64,000 nucleotides of DNA. Source: Jannaschia marina. Its GTDB lineage: Bacteria > Pseudomonadota > Alphaproteobacteria > Rhodobacterales > Rhodobacteraceae. Location: contig NZ_JABVAX010000005.1 in the NCBI RefSeq assembly GCF_013404595.1, positions 44,777 to 108,776 on the forward strand. Direction: 5' to 3'. The position numbers and the translations under genes were made by a program. Positions 1 to 11,216 of this stretch are shown one piece after another (within the stretch, counting starts at the first letter, position 1; each line of letters begins with the position of its first letter). The notes beneath the pieces are model-generated. The model did not search any database, had not been told where the DNA came from, and saw only the letters and a program-made list of their open reading frames with translations.

Positions 1-140
1 AAAATTCTTTCCTCGCGAAGCCTTATTGAAGGTTTGACCCTCCGTCCCGCAAGCTGTCCTTGTCCCGTCAAGGTAAGGCGGGCTGTTCCGGTCCACTCTG
101 GAGGGGGATGGGCCGGTCTCATAAAAAGGGAGGGTCTTGG

Positions 141-1517
141 ATGACCAAATCGAACTTCACCCGTCGCGGCGTGCTGAAGACCGGTGCCACCGCCGGTGCC
201 GGCCTCGCCGTTCCGACCGTCTTCACGGGCGCGGTCTGGGCCGATGGCCATACCGGCTTCACCAACGCGCCGCAGGGCGACACCGTGACGCTGGGCTTCA
301 ACGTGCCGCAGTCCGGCCCCTACGCCGACGAGGGTGCCGACGAGCTGCGCGCCTTCGAGCTGGCGGTCGAGCACCTCAACGGCGAAGGCGACGGCGGCAT
401 GCTGCAGACCTTCTCCGAGAAGAACCTCGACGGCACCGGCATCCTCGGCAAGAAGGTCGCCTTCGTCACCGGCGACACGCAGACGAAGTCCGACGCCGCC
501 CGCGCCTCCGCCCGCTCGATGATCGAGAAGGACGGTGCCATCATGGTCTCCGGCGGCTCGTCCTCGGGCGTGGCCGTCGCCGTGCAGGCGCTCTGCCAGG
601 AGGCGGGCATCATCTTCATGGCCGGCCTCACCCACTCGAACGACACCACCGGCAAGGACAAGAAGGCCAACGGCTTCCGCCACTTCTTCAACTCCTACAT
701 GTCGGGCGCCGCGCTCGCCCCGATCCTGGCCGCGCAGTACGGCGAGGACCGCAAGGCCTATCACCTGACCGCCGACTACAACTGGGGCTACACCACCCAG
801 GAGGCCGTCCAGTCCTCGACCGAGGCCATGGGCTGGGAGACGGTCAACTCCGTGCTGACCCCGCTGACGCAGACGGACTTCTCGTCCTACATCGCGCCGG
901 TGCTGCAGTCGGACGCCGACATCCTCGTGCTCAACCACTACGGCGGCAACATGGTCAACTCGCTGACCAACGCGGTGCAGTTCGGCCTGCGCGACCGCGA
1001 GGTGAACGGCAAGAAGTTCGAGATCGTCGTGCCGCTCTACTCGGAGCTGATGGCGCGCGGCGCGGGCGAGAACATCGCCGGCATCCTCGGCTCCCAGAAC
1101 TGGGACTGGAAACTCGAGAACGAGCTTGGCGAGCGCTACTCGGGCACCAATGCCTTCGTGAAGTCCTTCGGCGAGAAGTACGGCTTCCCGCCGAGCCAGG
1201 CCGCGCACACCTGCTACGTGCAGACGCTGCTCTATGCCGACGCGGTCACCCGCGCGGGCTCCTTCAACCCCTGCGCCGTGGCGGAGGCCCTCGAGGGCTT
1301 CGAGTTCGACGGCCTCGGCAACGGCCCGACGCTCTACCGTGCCGACGACCACCAGTGCTTCAAGGACGTGGTCGTGGTGCGCGGCAAGGAGAGCCCGGAG
1401 AACGAGTTCGACCTCGTGGAGATCGTCGAGGTGACGCCGGCCGACCAGGTCACCTACGAGCCCGACCATCCGCAGTTCGCGGGCGGCTCGCTCGGCGAGT
1501 GCAACCCGGGGGCCTGA
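141..1517 (+). CDS. Tat-exported periplasmic substrate-binding protein of a HAAT-type ABC importer
   Basis: This is the solute receptor of the importer encoded by the next four genes. The 458-residue product begins with a twin-arginine signal (T-R-R-G-V-L-K at residues 7-13) followed by an Ala/Gly-rich hydrophobic stretch, so it is probably exported folded by Tat. The mature part has the type I periplasmic binding fold of Leu/Ile/Val and amide or urea receptors (receptor family ligand-binding region, for example VSGGSSSGVAVAVQ in the first lobe). The start at 141 was chosen because GGGAGGG lies six bases upstream and the signal peptide begins there; an in-frame upstream start at 60 would put an implausible tail before the Tat motif. 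The ligand cannot be read from sequence. The 140 bases upstream contain no gene and should hold the operon promoter. Confidence 0.9.
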   Translation: MTKSNFTRRGVLKTGATAGAGLAVPTVFTGAVWADGHTGFTNAPQGDTVTLGFNVPQSGPYADEGADELRAFELAVEHLNGEGDGGMLQTFSEKNLDGTGILGKKVAFVTGDTQTKSDAARASARSMIEKDGAIMVSGGSSSGVAVAVQALCQEAGIIFMAGLTHSNDTTGKDKKANGFRHFFNSYMSGAALAPILAAQYGEDRKAYHLTADYNWGYTTQEAVQSSTEAMGWETVNSVLTPLTQTDFSSYIAPVLQSDADILVLNHYGGNMVNSLTNAVQFGLRDREVNGKKFEIVVPLYSELMARGAGENIAGILGSQNWDWKLENELGERYSGTNAFVKSFGEKYGFPPSQAAHTCYVQTLLYADAVTRAGSFNPCAVAEALEGFEFDGLGNGPTLYRADDHQCFKDVVVVRGKESPENEFDLVEIVEVTPADQVTYEPDHPQFAGGSLGECNPGA

Positions 1518-1638
1518 GCCTCCCTTCCCGCTCCGGCTCCGTGCCGGGGCGGTCTCTCCCCGGTCGCCGCTCCTCGTGCGGGCGGCGGCCCACCTCTCTC
1601 CTCTCACCGACCATTCGCATCCACCGGGGGCCGCGCAC

Positions 1639-2670
1639 ATGGAAGCCATCATTCTTCAAGTCCTGAACGGGCTCGACAAGGGCAGCGCCTACGCGCTCAT
1701 CGCCCTTGGCCTGACCCTGATCTTCGGAACGCTGGGCGTCGTGAACTTCGCCCATGGCGCGCTCTTCATGCTGGGCGCCTTCTGCGCCGTCACCTTCTCG
1801 CGCCTGCTGCAGCTCAGCCACAGCGTCGTCGACGAGACCCGGACCGACTTCCTCGGCAATCCGCTCAAGGTCGACGTCTACTACGTGCAGGAGATCTTCG
1901 GCGAAACCGCCGGTGCCGCGATCATCGACTGGGCCGTGCCGCTCTCGATCCTCTTCGCGATCCCGGTGATGATCGCCATCGGCGTCGCCATGGAGCGCGG
2001 CCTCATCCGCCACTTCTACAAGCGCCCCCACGCCGACCAGATCCTCGTGACCTTCGGCCTCGCCATCGTGCTGCAGGAGATCATCAAGTACTTCTACGGC
2101 GCGAACCCGATCCCCACGCCCGCCCCCGACGCCTTCGTCGGCTCCTTCGACTTCGGCGTACTCTTGGGCTTCGATCCGGGCGGCATCGTCTATCCCTACT
2201 GGCGCCTGATCTACTTCCTCTTCGCCGCCGTCATCATCGCCGCCGTCTTTGCCTTCCTGCAGTTCACCACCTTCGGCATGGTCGTGCGCGCCGGCATGGC
2301 GGACCGCGAGACGGTCACGCTCCTCGGCATCGACATCGACAAGCGGTTCACCATCATGTTCGGCATCGCCGCCGCCGTCGCGGGCCTCGCGGGCGTGATG
2401 TACACGCCCATCAACTCGCCGAACTACCACATGGGGATGGACTTCCTCGTGCTCAGCTTCGTCGTGGTGGTCGTCGGCGGCATGGGCTCCCTGCCCGGGG
2501 CCGTCCTCGCGGGCTTCCTTCTGGGCATCATCGAGGCCTTCGCCTCCATGACCGAGGTGCTCGACGTGCTGCCCGGCATCAACCAGATCATCATCTACCT
2601 CGTGGCCATCATCGTGCTGCTCACCCGTCCCCGTGGCCTCATGGGCCGCAAGGGCGTGATGGAGGACTAA
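1639..2670 (+). CDS. Branched-chain amino acid-type ABC transporter permease (LivH family)
   Basis: The 343-residue protein is an integral membrane permease of the LivH family. Its start [20 protein letters not shown] and the [16 protein letters not shown] segment are hallmark LivH features, and hydrophobic helices continue to the C-terminus ([19 protein letters not shown]). It is somewhat longer than E. coli LivH (308) because of a polar insertion near residues 55-85, seen in the subfamily without established amino acid specificity. The ATG at 1639 precedes the first membrane segment directly. It lies 121 bases after the binding-protein gene and four bases before the second permease, so it should be cotranscribed. 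Together with the LivM-like subunit it forms the transmembrane channel. Confidence 0.9.
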   Translation: MEAIILQVLNGLDKGSAYALIALGLTLIFGTLGVVNFAHGALFMLGAFCAVTFSRLLQLSHSVVDETRTDFLGNPLKVDVYYVQEIFGETAGAAIIDWAVPLSILFAIPVMIAIGVAMERGLIRHFYKRPHADQILVTFGLAIVLQEIIKYFYGANPIPTPAPDAFVGSFDFGVLLGFDPGGIVYPYWRLIYFLFAAVIIAAVFAFLQFTTFGMVVRAGMADRETVTLLGIDIDKRFTIMFGIAAAVAGLAGVMYTPINSPNYHMGMDFLVLSFVVVVVGGMGSLPGAVLAGFLLGIIEAFASMTEVLDVLPGINQIIIYLVAIIVLLTRPRGLMGRKGVMED

Positions 2671-2674
2671 TCCC

Positions 2675-3958
2675 ATGACAGACCAAGCCCAACACGCCCC
2701 CGCGGCGACCCCCAAGCCCGCCGCCCCGGCGCGCGCAAAGGGGGGCAGCCTCCTCGGCCTCGGCCGCAAAGACTTCATGCTCCTGCTCTTCGTGGCGGCG
2801 CTCATCCTCTTCGCGCCGTTCCTCCTCAACCCCTTCCCCGCCGGCAGCGCCATGGCGCAGTTCAACGCGGGCTATCCCGACCTGATGCAACGGTTCGTGA
2901 TCTTCGGGATCTTCGCGATCGGCTTCAACATCCTCTTCGGCCTGACGGGCTACCTCTCCTTCGGCCACGCGGCCTTCCTCGGGGTCGGCTCCTACGCCGG
3001 GATCTGGATGATGAAGCTGCTGACGCTCAACGTCATCCCCGCGATCGTCGCCTCGGTCGTCGTCGCCGGTCTCTTCTCGCTCGTCGTGGGCTTCATCTCG
3101 CTGCGCCGCTCGGGGATCTATTTCTCGATCCTGACGCTCGCCTTCGCAATGATGTCCTACGCGCTGGCCTATTCGGTGCTCACCCCGATCACCGGCGGCG
3201 AGACGGGCCTGCAGCTCAAGTACTTCGACCCCCGCGTCCTCGACGCGCCGCTCGAGGCGGGCGTAACGCCCCGCGCCAACCTCTTCGGGATCGACATGCA
3301 GGCCAGCACCAACATGCGCTTCGGAGCCTGGATCTTCACGCTCAACGCCGGCTACTACATCGCGGGCGTGGTGATGCTGATCGCCTTCTACCTGTCGATC
3401 CGCCTCTTCCGGTCGCCCTTCGGGATGATGCTGCGCGCGGTCAAGTCGAACCAGAACCGCCTGAACTACACCGGCATCTCGCCCAAGCCCTACACCCTCG
3501 CGGCCTTCGTGATCTCGGGGATGTACGCGGGCCTCGCCGGCGGACTCCTCGTCGCGATGGACACCCAGGTCGGCGCGGAGCGCATGTTCTGGACGGCATC
3601 GGGAGAGGTCGTGCTGATGACGATCCTCGGCGGGGCCGGCACGCTCATCGGGCCGGTGCTGGGCTCGGGCTTCATCAAGTACTTCGAGAACATCGTCTCG
3701 AAGATCAACGAAAGCACGCTCAACGCCTGGTTCTCCTTCCTGCCCGACGGGCTTCAGGACGTCGTCGTGGCGATCATCTACCCCTTCGTGGGCAAGGGCT
3801 GGCACCTGACGCTCGGCCTGCTTTTCATGGCGGTGGTCATCTTCCTGCCGGGCGGCCTCGTGCAGGGCGGGCAGAAGCTCGTGACCGTCTTCCGCCGCGA
3901 CCGTAAATCCGCCGACGCCGAGAAGGCCGCGGCCGAACAGCGCCAGACGCAGGAGTGA
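2675..3958 (+). CDS. Branched-chain amino acid-type ABC transporter permease (LivM family)
   Basis: The 427-residue product is the second membrane subunit of the importer. After a Pro/Ala-rich cytoplasmic N-terminus of about 30 residues it has around ten hydrophobic segments with the LivM signature [21 protein letters not shown], and further on [14 protein letters not shown] charged Ala/Glu/Lys-rich C-terminal tail follows the last helix. The start at 2675 has GAGGAC just upstream, within the end of the previous gene. The stop overlaps the region of the ATPase ribosome-binding site, a typical tightly packed operon arrangement. Length agrees with LivM (about 425 in E. coli). Confidence 0.9.
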   Translation: MTDQAQHAPAATPKPAAPARAKGGSLLGLGRKDFMLLLFVAALILFAPFLLNPFPAGSAMAQFNAGYPDLMQRFVIFGIFAIGFNILFGLTGYLSFGHAAFLGVGSYAGIWMMKLLTLNVIPAIVASVVVAGLFSLVVGFISLRRSGIYFSILTLAFAMMSYALAYSVLTPITGGETGLQLKYFDPRVLDAPLEAGVTPRANLFGIDMQASTNMRFGAWIFTLNAGYYIAGVVMLIAFYLSIRLFRSPFGMMLRAVKSNQNRLNYTGISPKPYTLAAFVISGMYAGLAGGLLVAMDTQVGAERMFWTASGEVVLMTILGGAGTLIGPVLGSGFIKYFENIVSKINESTLNAWFSFLPDGLQDVVVAIIYPFVGKGWHLTLGLLFMAVVIFLPGGLVQGGQKLVTVFRRDRKSADAEKAAAEQRQTQE

Positions 3959-3963
3959 CCGAC

Positions 3964-4725
3964 ATGGGAATTCTCGAAGTCAAGAACGTGGGCAAGCGCT
4001 TCGGCGGCCTGCAAGCCCTGGGCGACGTCAACCTCTCGGTCGCCGACCAGTCGGTCCACGCGATCATCGGGCCGAACGGCGCGGGCAAGTCCACGCTCCT
4101 CAACTGCCTCGTCGGCAAGCTCATCCCCGACACCGGCTCCGTCACCTTCGAGGGGCAGAGCGTGCTGGGGCGCAAGCCGCACGAGATCAACCAGATGGGC
4201 ATCTCCCGCGTGTTCCAAACGCCCGAGATCTTCGGCGACCTGACGGTGATGGAGAACATGATGATCCCCTGCCTCGCCAAGCGCGACGGGGCCTTCTCGA
4301 TCAACGCCTACGGTGCGATGATGCGCGACGCCGAAATCGTGGAGCGTGCCGAGCACATGCTCGAGGACATGAACATGGCCGACAAGCGCGACATGCACGC
4401 GGCGTCGATGTCCCGCGGCGACAAGCGCCGGCTGGAGATCGGCATGTGCCTCGCGCAGGAGCCGCGGCTTCTCCTTCTCGACGAGCCGACGGCGGGCATG
4501 GCGCGGGCGGACACCAACAACACGATCGACCTCCTGAAGGAGATCAAGGCGTCGCGCCCGATCACCATCTGCATCATCGAGCACGACATGCACGTCGTCT
4601 TCTCGCTGGCCGAGCGGATCACCGTGCTCGCCCAGGGCACGCCCCTCGTCGAGGACACGCCCGAGAACATCAAGGGCCACCCGAAGGTCCGCGAAGCCTA
4701 CCTCGGCGAAAGCTCCGGGCACTGA
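3964..4725 (+). CDS. ABC transporter ATP-binding protein (LivG family)
   Basis: This is the first of two cytoplasmic ATPases energising the importer; it has 253 residues. Walker A is GPNGAGKST at residues 36-44 and Walker B is LLLLDEPTAG. The ABC signature reads MSRGDKRR where most LivG proteins have LSYGQQRR or LSGGQ, so it departs at the leucine and second glycine positions; this may be a subfamily feature. I chose ATG 3964 because AGGAG at 3951-3955 is correctly spaced for it. A GTG at 3955 overlapping the preceding stop is an alternative that would add three residues. The strand and spacing place it in the same operon as the permeases. Confidence 0.88.
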   Translation: MGILEVKNVGKRFGGLQALGDVNLSVADQSVHAIIGPNGAGKSTLLNCLVGKLIPDTGSVTFEGQSVLGRKPHEINQMGISRVFQTPEIFGDLTVMENMMIPCLAKRDGAFSINAYGAMMRDAEIVERAEHMLEDMNMADKRDMHAASMSRGDKRRLEIGMCLAQEPRLLLLDEPTAGMARADTNNTIDLLKEIKASRPITICIIEHDMHVVFSLAERITVLAQGTPLVEDTPENIKGHPKVREAYLGESSGH

Positions 4726-4731
4726 AACGAC

Positions 4732-4790
4732 GGTGGGCACGGTGATGCCCACCCGACGGACCGTCATCCTCGGGCCTGACCCGAGGATCC
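4732..4790. repeat. Two adjacent palindromic hairpins, REP-like, inside the importer operon
   Basis: The gap between the two ATPase genes contains two perfect inverted repeats. The first is GGTGGGCA (4732-4739), a six-base loop, then TGCCCACC (4746-4753). The second is ATCCTCGGG (4766-4774), loop CCTGA, then CCCGAGGAT (4780-4788). Neither is followed by a T-run, so they are not good intrinsic terminators. From memory, strings like the second occur as dispersed intergenic palindromes in Alphaproteobacteria, but copy number in this genome cannot be judged from one window. In the mRNA they could stabilise upstream message or reduce readthrough to the second ATPase. Confidence 0.6.
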
Positions 4791-4836
4791 CCCACCTCCC
4801 GGACGCCCCCGAGGCACCGGCAAGGAGACCGAACCG

Positions 4837-5592
4837 ATGAACGTCAAACCCGACTTCACCCGCGACGCCAACAAGGCCGCCACCGCGCCCGCCTATTTCA
4901 GCGTCCACGACATCCACGCCTACTACGGCGAGAGCTACATCGTGCAGGGCGTCAGCTTCAACGTCCACGAGGGCGAGATCCTGGCCCTGCTGGGCCGCAA
5001 CGGCGCCGGCAAGACCTCGACCCTGCGCACCTGCGCCCGCGTCGGCGACCCCGAGCTTCGGCGCGGCGAGATCTGGCTCGACCACCAGCCGCTGCACAAG
5101 ATGAGCGCGCATGAGGCGTCGCAGGCCGGCCTCGGCCTCGTGCCCGAGGATCGTCGGATCATCCCGGGCCTCACCGTCGAGGAGAACCTCAAGCTCGCAC
5201 AGATCGCGCCGCCCGTCGGCTGGTCGCTCGAACGCCTCTACGAGCTCTTCCCGCGCCTCGGCGAGCGCCGCAAGCAGGAGGGGGTGACCCTCTCGGGCGG
5301 GGAGCAGCAGATGCTCGCCATCGCCCGCGCCCTCGCCCGCGACGTCAAGCTCCTCCTCCTCGACGAGCCCTACGAGGGCCTCGCCCCCGTCATCGTCGAC
5401 GAGATCGAGAAGACGCTGATCGAGATCCGCAAGCTCGGCATGACCACGATCCTCGTGGAGCAGAACGCCGTGCGCGCGCTCGAACTCTCGGACCGCGCCG
5501 TCATCCTCGACACCGGCGGCGTCGTCTTCGACGGCACGGCGGCGGAAGTCCTGAACGACGAGAAGCTGCGCGCCGAATACCTCGCCATCTGA
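4837..5592 (+). CDS. ABC transporter ATP-binding protein (LivF family)
   Basis: This 251-residue protein is the second ATPase of the importer. It carries Walker A GRNGAGKT at residues 53-60, a canonical LSGGEQQM signature and Walker B LLLDEPYEGL, followed by the H-loop region ILVEQNAVRAL. About 20 residues precede the conserved domain, which is longer than in E. coli LivF (237). AAGGAG lies upstream of the ATG at 4837. It is separated from the first ATPase by 111 bases containing two palindromes and from acs by 59 bases, with no terminator before acs. It should act as the partner of the LivG-like subunit. Confidence 0.9.
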   Translation: MNVKPDFTRDANKAATAPAYFSVHDIHAYYGESYIVQGVSFNVHEGEILALLGRNGAGKTSTLRTCARVGDPELRRGEIWLDHQPLHKMSAHEASQAGLGLVPEDRRIIPGLTVEENLKLAQIAPPVGWSLERLYELFPRLGERRKQEGVTLSGGEQQMLAIARALARDVKLLLLDEPYEGLAPVIVDEIEKTLIEIRKLGMTTILVEQNAVRALELSDRAVILDTGGVVFDGTAAEVLNDEKLRAEYLAI

Positions 5593-5651
5593 CGTGAACG
5601 ACCGGGGGCCGACGCGCCCCCACCCGGCCCGCACGGGCCAAGGAGGACCCC

Positions 5652-7607
<1,956 letters not shown>

Positions 7608-7643
7608 GCTCTGAAAACGCTGGGTTAACCACGTCACGACTTC

Positions 7644-7685
7644 GCCCCGCCCCCTCCGCATCCGCGGCACAGGGCGGGGCTTTTC
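7644..7685 (+). terminator. Intrinsic terminator after acs
   Basis: GCCCCGCCC at 7644-7652 pairs perfectly with GGGCGGGGC at 7672-7680, and TTTTC follows. The 19-base loop is longer than usual but the nine-pair GC stem and T-run make a credible end for the importer-acs transcript. Confidence 0.7.
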
Positions 7686-7719
7686 TGTTCGCCGGGGCGA
7701 CTGGCGAAAGGAACGAGAC

Positions 7720-8223
7720 ATGTCAGGCATCAGCGGCCTCGGGCCGATCTTCGGCTCCCCGTCGCAACCTCCGGCGGACGGCGGCAACGGCGACACAGGT
7801 GAGACCGACGAGACACAGGACGGGACCGGCGGCGCGGGCGAGACCGGCGGCACCGGCGAGACGTCCGGCACCGGCGGCGCGGGGAACGGCGGCACCTCCG
7901 GCGACGAGACCGGGTCGGAGAGCGCTGCGACGGCCCGCGCCGACGCGGCCGAAGCTGCCCCGGACGAACCGGCATCGACCGGCTTCACCCTCGACGGCGT
8001 CATCTCCGAGAGCCAGCGGCTCGACCTCGCCTTCGCGCGGGTGCTCGACGCGGCGCTCGCCCGCCGCTACGCCGAAGCCGCGCGGCTCGAGCTGATCTCC
8101 GACGGCCTCCTGCAGCGTCTCGAGGATGCGGGCGGCCGTGCCTCGGAGTTCAGCCTCGCCATCGCCGAGTTGCGCGAGGAGCCGGAGGCCGAGCGCGACC
8201 GGGCCGTCGACCGGCGCGCCTGA
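7720..8223 (+). CDS. Unknown protein with Gly/Thr/Glu-rich N-terminus and helical C-terminus
   Basis: I do not recognise this 167-residue protein. Residues 1-85 are low complexity, dominated by G, T, E and D (motifs such as GETGGTGETSGT), with no signal peptide or membrane helix. Residues from about 90 onward are predicted to be helical and charged (LDLAFARVLDAALARRYAEA). GAAAGGAACGAG upstream provides a reasonable ribosome-binding site. It starts directly after the acs terminator and 66 bases before another small unknown gene. Strong third-position GC and the plausible amphipathic C-terminal helix argue that it is coding. A structural or secreted role would be speculation. Confidence 0.6.
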   Translation: MSGISGLGPIFGSPSQPPADGGNGDTGETDETQDGTGGAGETGGTGETSGTGGAGNGGTSGDETGSESAATARADAAEAAPDEPASTGFTLDGVISESQRLDLAFARVLDAALARRYAEAARLELISDGLLQRLEDAGGRASEFSLAIAELREEPEAERDRAVDRRA

Positions 8224-8289
8224 GCCGCGTTAGGAGTTTGGCAAGGTTTTTGAGCAAAGGATGAGGAAAGCGCTCTCGAATCAGGAGGG

Positions 8290-8730
8290 ATGAAGATGGA
8301 GATCGCGGCTTCGACCCTGTCTGCGGGCCATGGGCTCGCACCCTATCTCGCTGTGGCGACCCTGACTGCGCATTCAGCACCGGGGTCCGGGTCCATGCGC
8401 CCGCCCGTGCCGTCGAACGTCGACGCCCGGCCCGCCTCCGCCGCCGACACCGGGCTTTCCGACGGCCGCCCCGGCGGTCAGGCCGACACCCGCGGCAATA
8501 CCCGTCGGCGCGCACGGCCCGAGGCGGCAACCCCGCCGTCGAACCGTGCGATGGAACTGGCCGTCGAACAGGCGCTCGCCGACCTGCGCGGCACGCGCCG
8601 CCGGATGGTCCAGACGGCCGAGGGGCTCAGCCCGCTCGACCGCGCCCGCATCGGCATCCTGGCCAGTGTGGCGGAGCTGCGAAAGGCCATCGTGCCACCC
8701 TCGCTGACCGTTCTCGACCGCCGTCGCTGA
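8290..8730 (+). CDS. Unknown small Ala/Arg-rich protein
   Basis: The 146-residue product is not recognisable. The first 80 residues are rich in A, P, G and R and probably disordered. The last 65 form likely amphipathic helices (AMELAVEQALADLRGTRRRM and RARIGILASVAELRKAI). AGGAGGG lies four bases before the ATG at 8290; a second in-frame ATG at 8296 has slightly better spacing. It shares its general plan, disordered N-terminus and helical C-terminus, with the gene at 7720, but I see no convincing sequence similarity between the two. It precedes accB by 136 bases. Confidence 0.55.
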   Translation: MKMEIAASTLSAGHGLAPYLAVATLTAHSAPGSGSMRPPVPSNVDARPASAADTGLSDGRPGGQADTRGNTRRRARPEAATPPSNRAMELAVEQALADLRGTRRRMVQTAEGLSPLDRARIGILASVAELRKAIVPPSLTVLDRRR

Positions 8731-8866
8731 CGGCTCCGCCGCCGCGCGCGCAGGCCCCTGCGCCCGTCTCCGCGCGCCCGTCGCCGCCCCGCCGCCGGAC
8801 CGTGAAGTCCTTTCCCTCGCGTCCCGTCCGCGCTAAGGGCGGGGGAAACAGGCTGCGGAGACGGGA

Positions 8867-9355
8867 ATGTCCAAGAACCACGAGAGCGATGTCGCCTTCA
8901 TCAAGGCCTTGGCCGAACTGCTGCGCGAAAGCGACCTGAGCGAACTCGAAGTCAGCCGCGAATACGGGGACGACGACGCGCTCAACGTACGCCTCGCCCG
9001 CCAGATGGCCGCCGCGCCCGTCGCCGCCGCGCCGCCGCCAGCCGCCGCCGCGGCTCCCGCGTCGCCGGCCCCCGCCGCACCCGCGCCCGCCCCCGCGGCC
9101 CAGGAAGACCCGGCCCAGGATCCCGGTGCGGTCACCTCGCCCATGGTCGGCACCGCATACCTCGCCTCCGAGCCGGGGGCCGCGCCCTTCGTGCAGGTCG
9201 GCGACACGGTGAGCGAGGGTCAGACCCTCCTGATCGTCGAGGCCATGAAGACCATGAACCAGATCCCGAGCCCGCGCTCGGGCAAGGTGAAGCGCATCCT
9301 CATCGAGGATGGCGCGCCCGTCGAATTCGGTGCACCGCTCGTGATCCTGGGGTAA
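8867..9355 (+). CDS. accB: Biotin carboxyl carrier protein of acetyl-CoA carboxylase
   Basis: AccB carries biotin between the carboxylase and carboxyltransferase of acetyl-CoA carboxylase, the first step of fatty acid synthesis. The 162-residue protein has a charged N-terminal dimerisation segment, a long Ala/Pro linker (about residues 45-85), and a C-terminal biotinyl domain with EAMKTMNQ, where lysine 128 is the biotinylation site. The start follows GGAGACGGG. It is four bases upstream of accC, the normal bacterial accBC arrangement. The carboxyltransferase genes accA and accD are not in the window. Confidence 0.96.
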   Translation: MSKNHESDVAFIKALAELLRESDLSELEVSREYGDDDALNVRLARQMAAAPVAAAPPPAAAAAPASPAPAAPAPAPAAQEDPAQDPGAVTSPMVGTAYLASEPGAAPFVQVGDTVSEGQTLLIVEAMKTMNQIPSPRSGKVKRILIEDGAPVEFGAPLVILG

Positions 9356-9359
9356 GCCC

Positions 9360-10709
9360 ATGTTCAAGAAGATCCTGATTGCGAACCGGGGCGAGATCGC
9401 CCTGCGCGTCGTCCGCGCCGCCCGCGAGATGGGCGTCGCCACCGTCGCCATACATTCCACCGCCGACGCCGACGCGATGCACGTGCGCATGGCCGACGAG
9501 TCGATCTGCATCGGCCCCGCCCCGAGCCCGCAGTCCTATCTCTCGATCCCCGCGATCATCTCGGCCTGCGAGATCTCGGGCGCGGAGGCCATCCACCCGG
9601 GCTACGGCTTCCTGAGCGAGAACGCGAATTTCGTGCAGGCGCTCGAGGATCACGGCATCACCTTCATCGGCCCCACGGCGGAGCACATCCGCATCATGGG
9701 CGACAAGATCACGGCGAAGGACACGATGAAGAAGCTCGGCGTGCCCTGCGTGCCCGGCTCCGACGGCGGCGTGCCCACCTTCGAGGACGCGCAGCGTGTC
9801 TGCGCCGACATCGGCTATCCGGTCATCATCAAGGCCACCGCCGGCGGCGGCGGGCGCGGCATGAAGCTCGCCCGCAGCGAGGGCGAGCTCGAAACCGCCT
9901 TCCGCACCGCCCGCGCCGAGGGCAAGGCCGCCTTCGGCAACGACGAGGTCTATATCGAGAAGTACCTCGGTACGCCCCGGCACATCGAGGTGCAGGTCTT
10001 CGGCGACGGCAAGGGCAACGCCGTCCACCTGGGCGAGCGCGACTGCTCGCTCCAGCGCCGCCACCAGAAGGTCTTCGAGGAGGCCCCGGGCCCCGCGATC
10101 ACACCCGAGATGCGCACCGAGATCGGGCGCACCTGCGCCGAGGCGGTGGCCCGCATCAACTATGCCGGCGCGGGCACGATCGAGTTCCTCTACGAGAACG
10201 GCGAGTTCTACTTCATCGAGATGAACACCCGCCTGCAGGTCGAGCACCCCGTCACCGAGGCGATCTTCGGCGTCGACCTCGTGCGCGAGCAGATCCAGGT
10301 CGCCGCCGGCCTGCCGATGTCCTTCGCGCAGGAAGACCTGACGATCAACGGCCACGCCATCGAAGTGCGCATCAACGCCGAGAAGCTGCCGAACTTCTCG
10401 CCCTCGCCCGGCCGCATCACGCAGTATCACGCGCCCGGCGGCCTCGGCGTGCGCATGGACAGCGCGCTCTACGACGGCTATTCGATCCCGCCCTACTACG
10501 ACAGCCTGATCGGCAAGCTCATCGTCCACGGGCGTGACCGGGACGAGGCCATCGCGCGGCTGCGCCGGTCGCTGGGGGAGCTGATCGTCGACGGCATCGA
10601 CACGACGATTCCGCTGCACGTCGCGCTCTGCGAGGATCCGGACGTGCAATCGGGCGACTACACCATCCACTGGCTGGAAAAGTGGCTTGAGACGCATCTG
10701 GGGCAGTAG
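9360..10709 (+). CDS. accC: Acetyl-CoA carboxylase biotin carboxylase subunit
   Basis: AccC carboxylates the biotin on AccB using ATP and bicarbonate. The 449-residue length equals that of E. coli AccC. The N-terminal [16 protein letters not shown], the ATP-grasp glycine loop [12 protein letters not shown] and the catalytic [14 protein letters not shown] are all present. It is directly downstream of accB, and its 3' end overlaps the start of a lipoprotein gene by 23 bases, so translation of the latter may be coupled to it. Confidence 0.97.
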   Translation: MFKKILIANRGEIALRVVRAAREMGVATVAIHSTADADAMHVRMADESICIGPAPSPQSYLSIPAIISACEISGAEAIHPGYGFLSENANFVQALEDHGITFIGPTAEHIRIMGDKITAKDTMKKLGVPCVPGSDGGVPTFEDAQRVCADIGYPVIIKATAGGGGRGMKLARSEGELETAFRTARAEGKAAFGNDEVYIEKYLGTPRHIEVQVFGDGKGNAVHLGERDCSLQRRHQKVFEEAPGPAITPEMRTEIGRTCAEAVARINYAGAGTIEFLYENGEFYFIEMNTRLQVEHPVTEAIFGVDLVREQIQVAAGLPMSFAQEDLTINGHAIEVRINAEKLPNFSPSPGRITQYHAPGGLGVRMDSALYDGYSIPPYYDSLIGKLIVHGRDRDEAIARLRRSLGELIVDGIDTTIPLHVALCEDPDVQSGDYTIHWLEKWLETHLGQ

Positions 10710-11172
10710 GCTCGCGCCCGCGCTCGGCCTTGCCGCCCTCCTTGCGGCCTGCGGCGAGCGGCCCGTGCCGGGCGAAGCGGCGGCCGCGCTCGGTGTGCCG
10801 CCGGGCGACGCGCTCTTCGCCTCGGGCCGTGACGCGCGAAACTTCGACCAGTTCGCCGACCGCTTCGCCGCGATCGATTGCCGCGGGCTGAACGCCTCGC
10901 GCGCCGCGCTCCGTACCCAGGCCGAGGAGAGCGCGTCGACGAGCACGGGCATCGTCGCCGGCGCGCTCGGCGCGCTCATCGGCGGCCCCGCCGGGGCGCT
11001 CGCCAATGTCATCGGGCAGGAGGCCTCCGCGCTCGTCGCCAAGTCGGGCAACGTGCGCCTCGCCGCGGTGGAGGCGGTCTATGTGGCCAGGTCCTGCGAC
11101 AAGCCCGCCGGCGGCCGCGGCACGACCCGCCCGGCCCCGCCGCCGCCCCTGCCTGCGACGATCGAGACCTGA
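10687..11172 (+). CDS. Small outer-membrane or periplasmic lipoprotein of unknown function
   Basis: The 161-residue product has a short basic N-terminus, a hydrophobic signal and the lipobox LLAAC, so the mature protein should begin at the lipidated cysteine. A glycine-rich segment ([20 protein letters not shown]) in the middle resembles the glycine-zipper motifs of several envelope lipoproteins. The C-terminus is Pro/Arg-rich. No ATG or GTG lies before the signal, so TTG at 10687 is the likely start, inside the last codons of accC. Overlap with accC implies cotranscription. I cannot assign a function; the coding evidence is the signal-lipobox arrangement. Confidence 0.72.
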   Translation: MRRIWGSRLAPALGLAALLAACGERPVPGEAAAALGVPPGDALFASGRDARNFDQFADRFAAIDCRGLNASRAALRTQAEESASTSTGIVAGALGALIGGPAGALANVIGQEASALVAKSGNVRLAAVEAVYVARSCDKPAGGRGTTRPAPPPPLPATIET

Positions 11173-11216
11173 GCGCGCACTTCCCTCCGGGCCACCGGGC
11201 TTGCTAGGCTGCTGAC

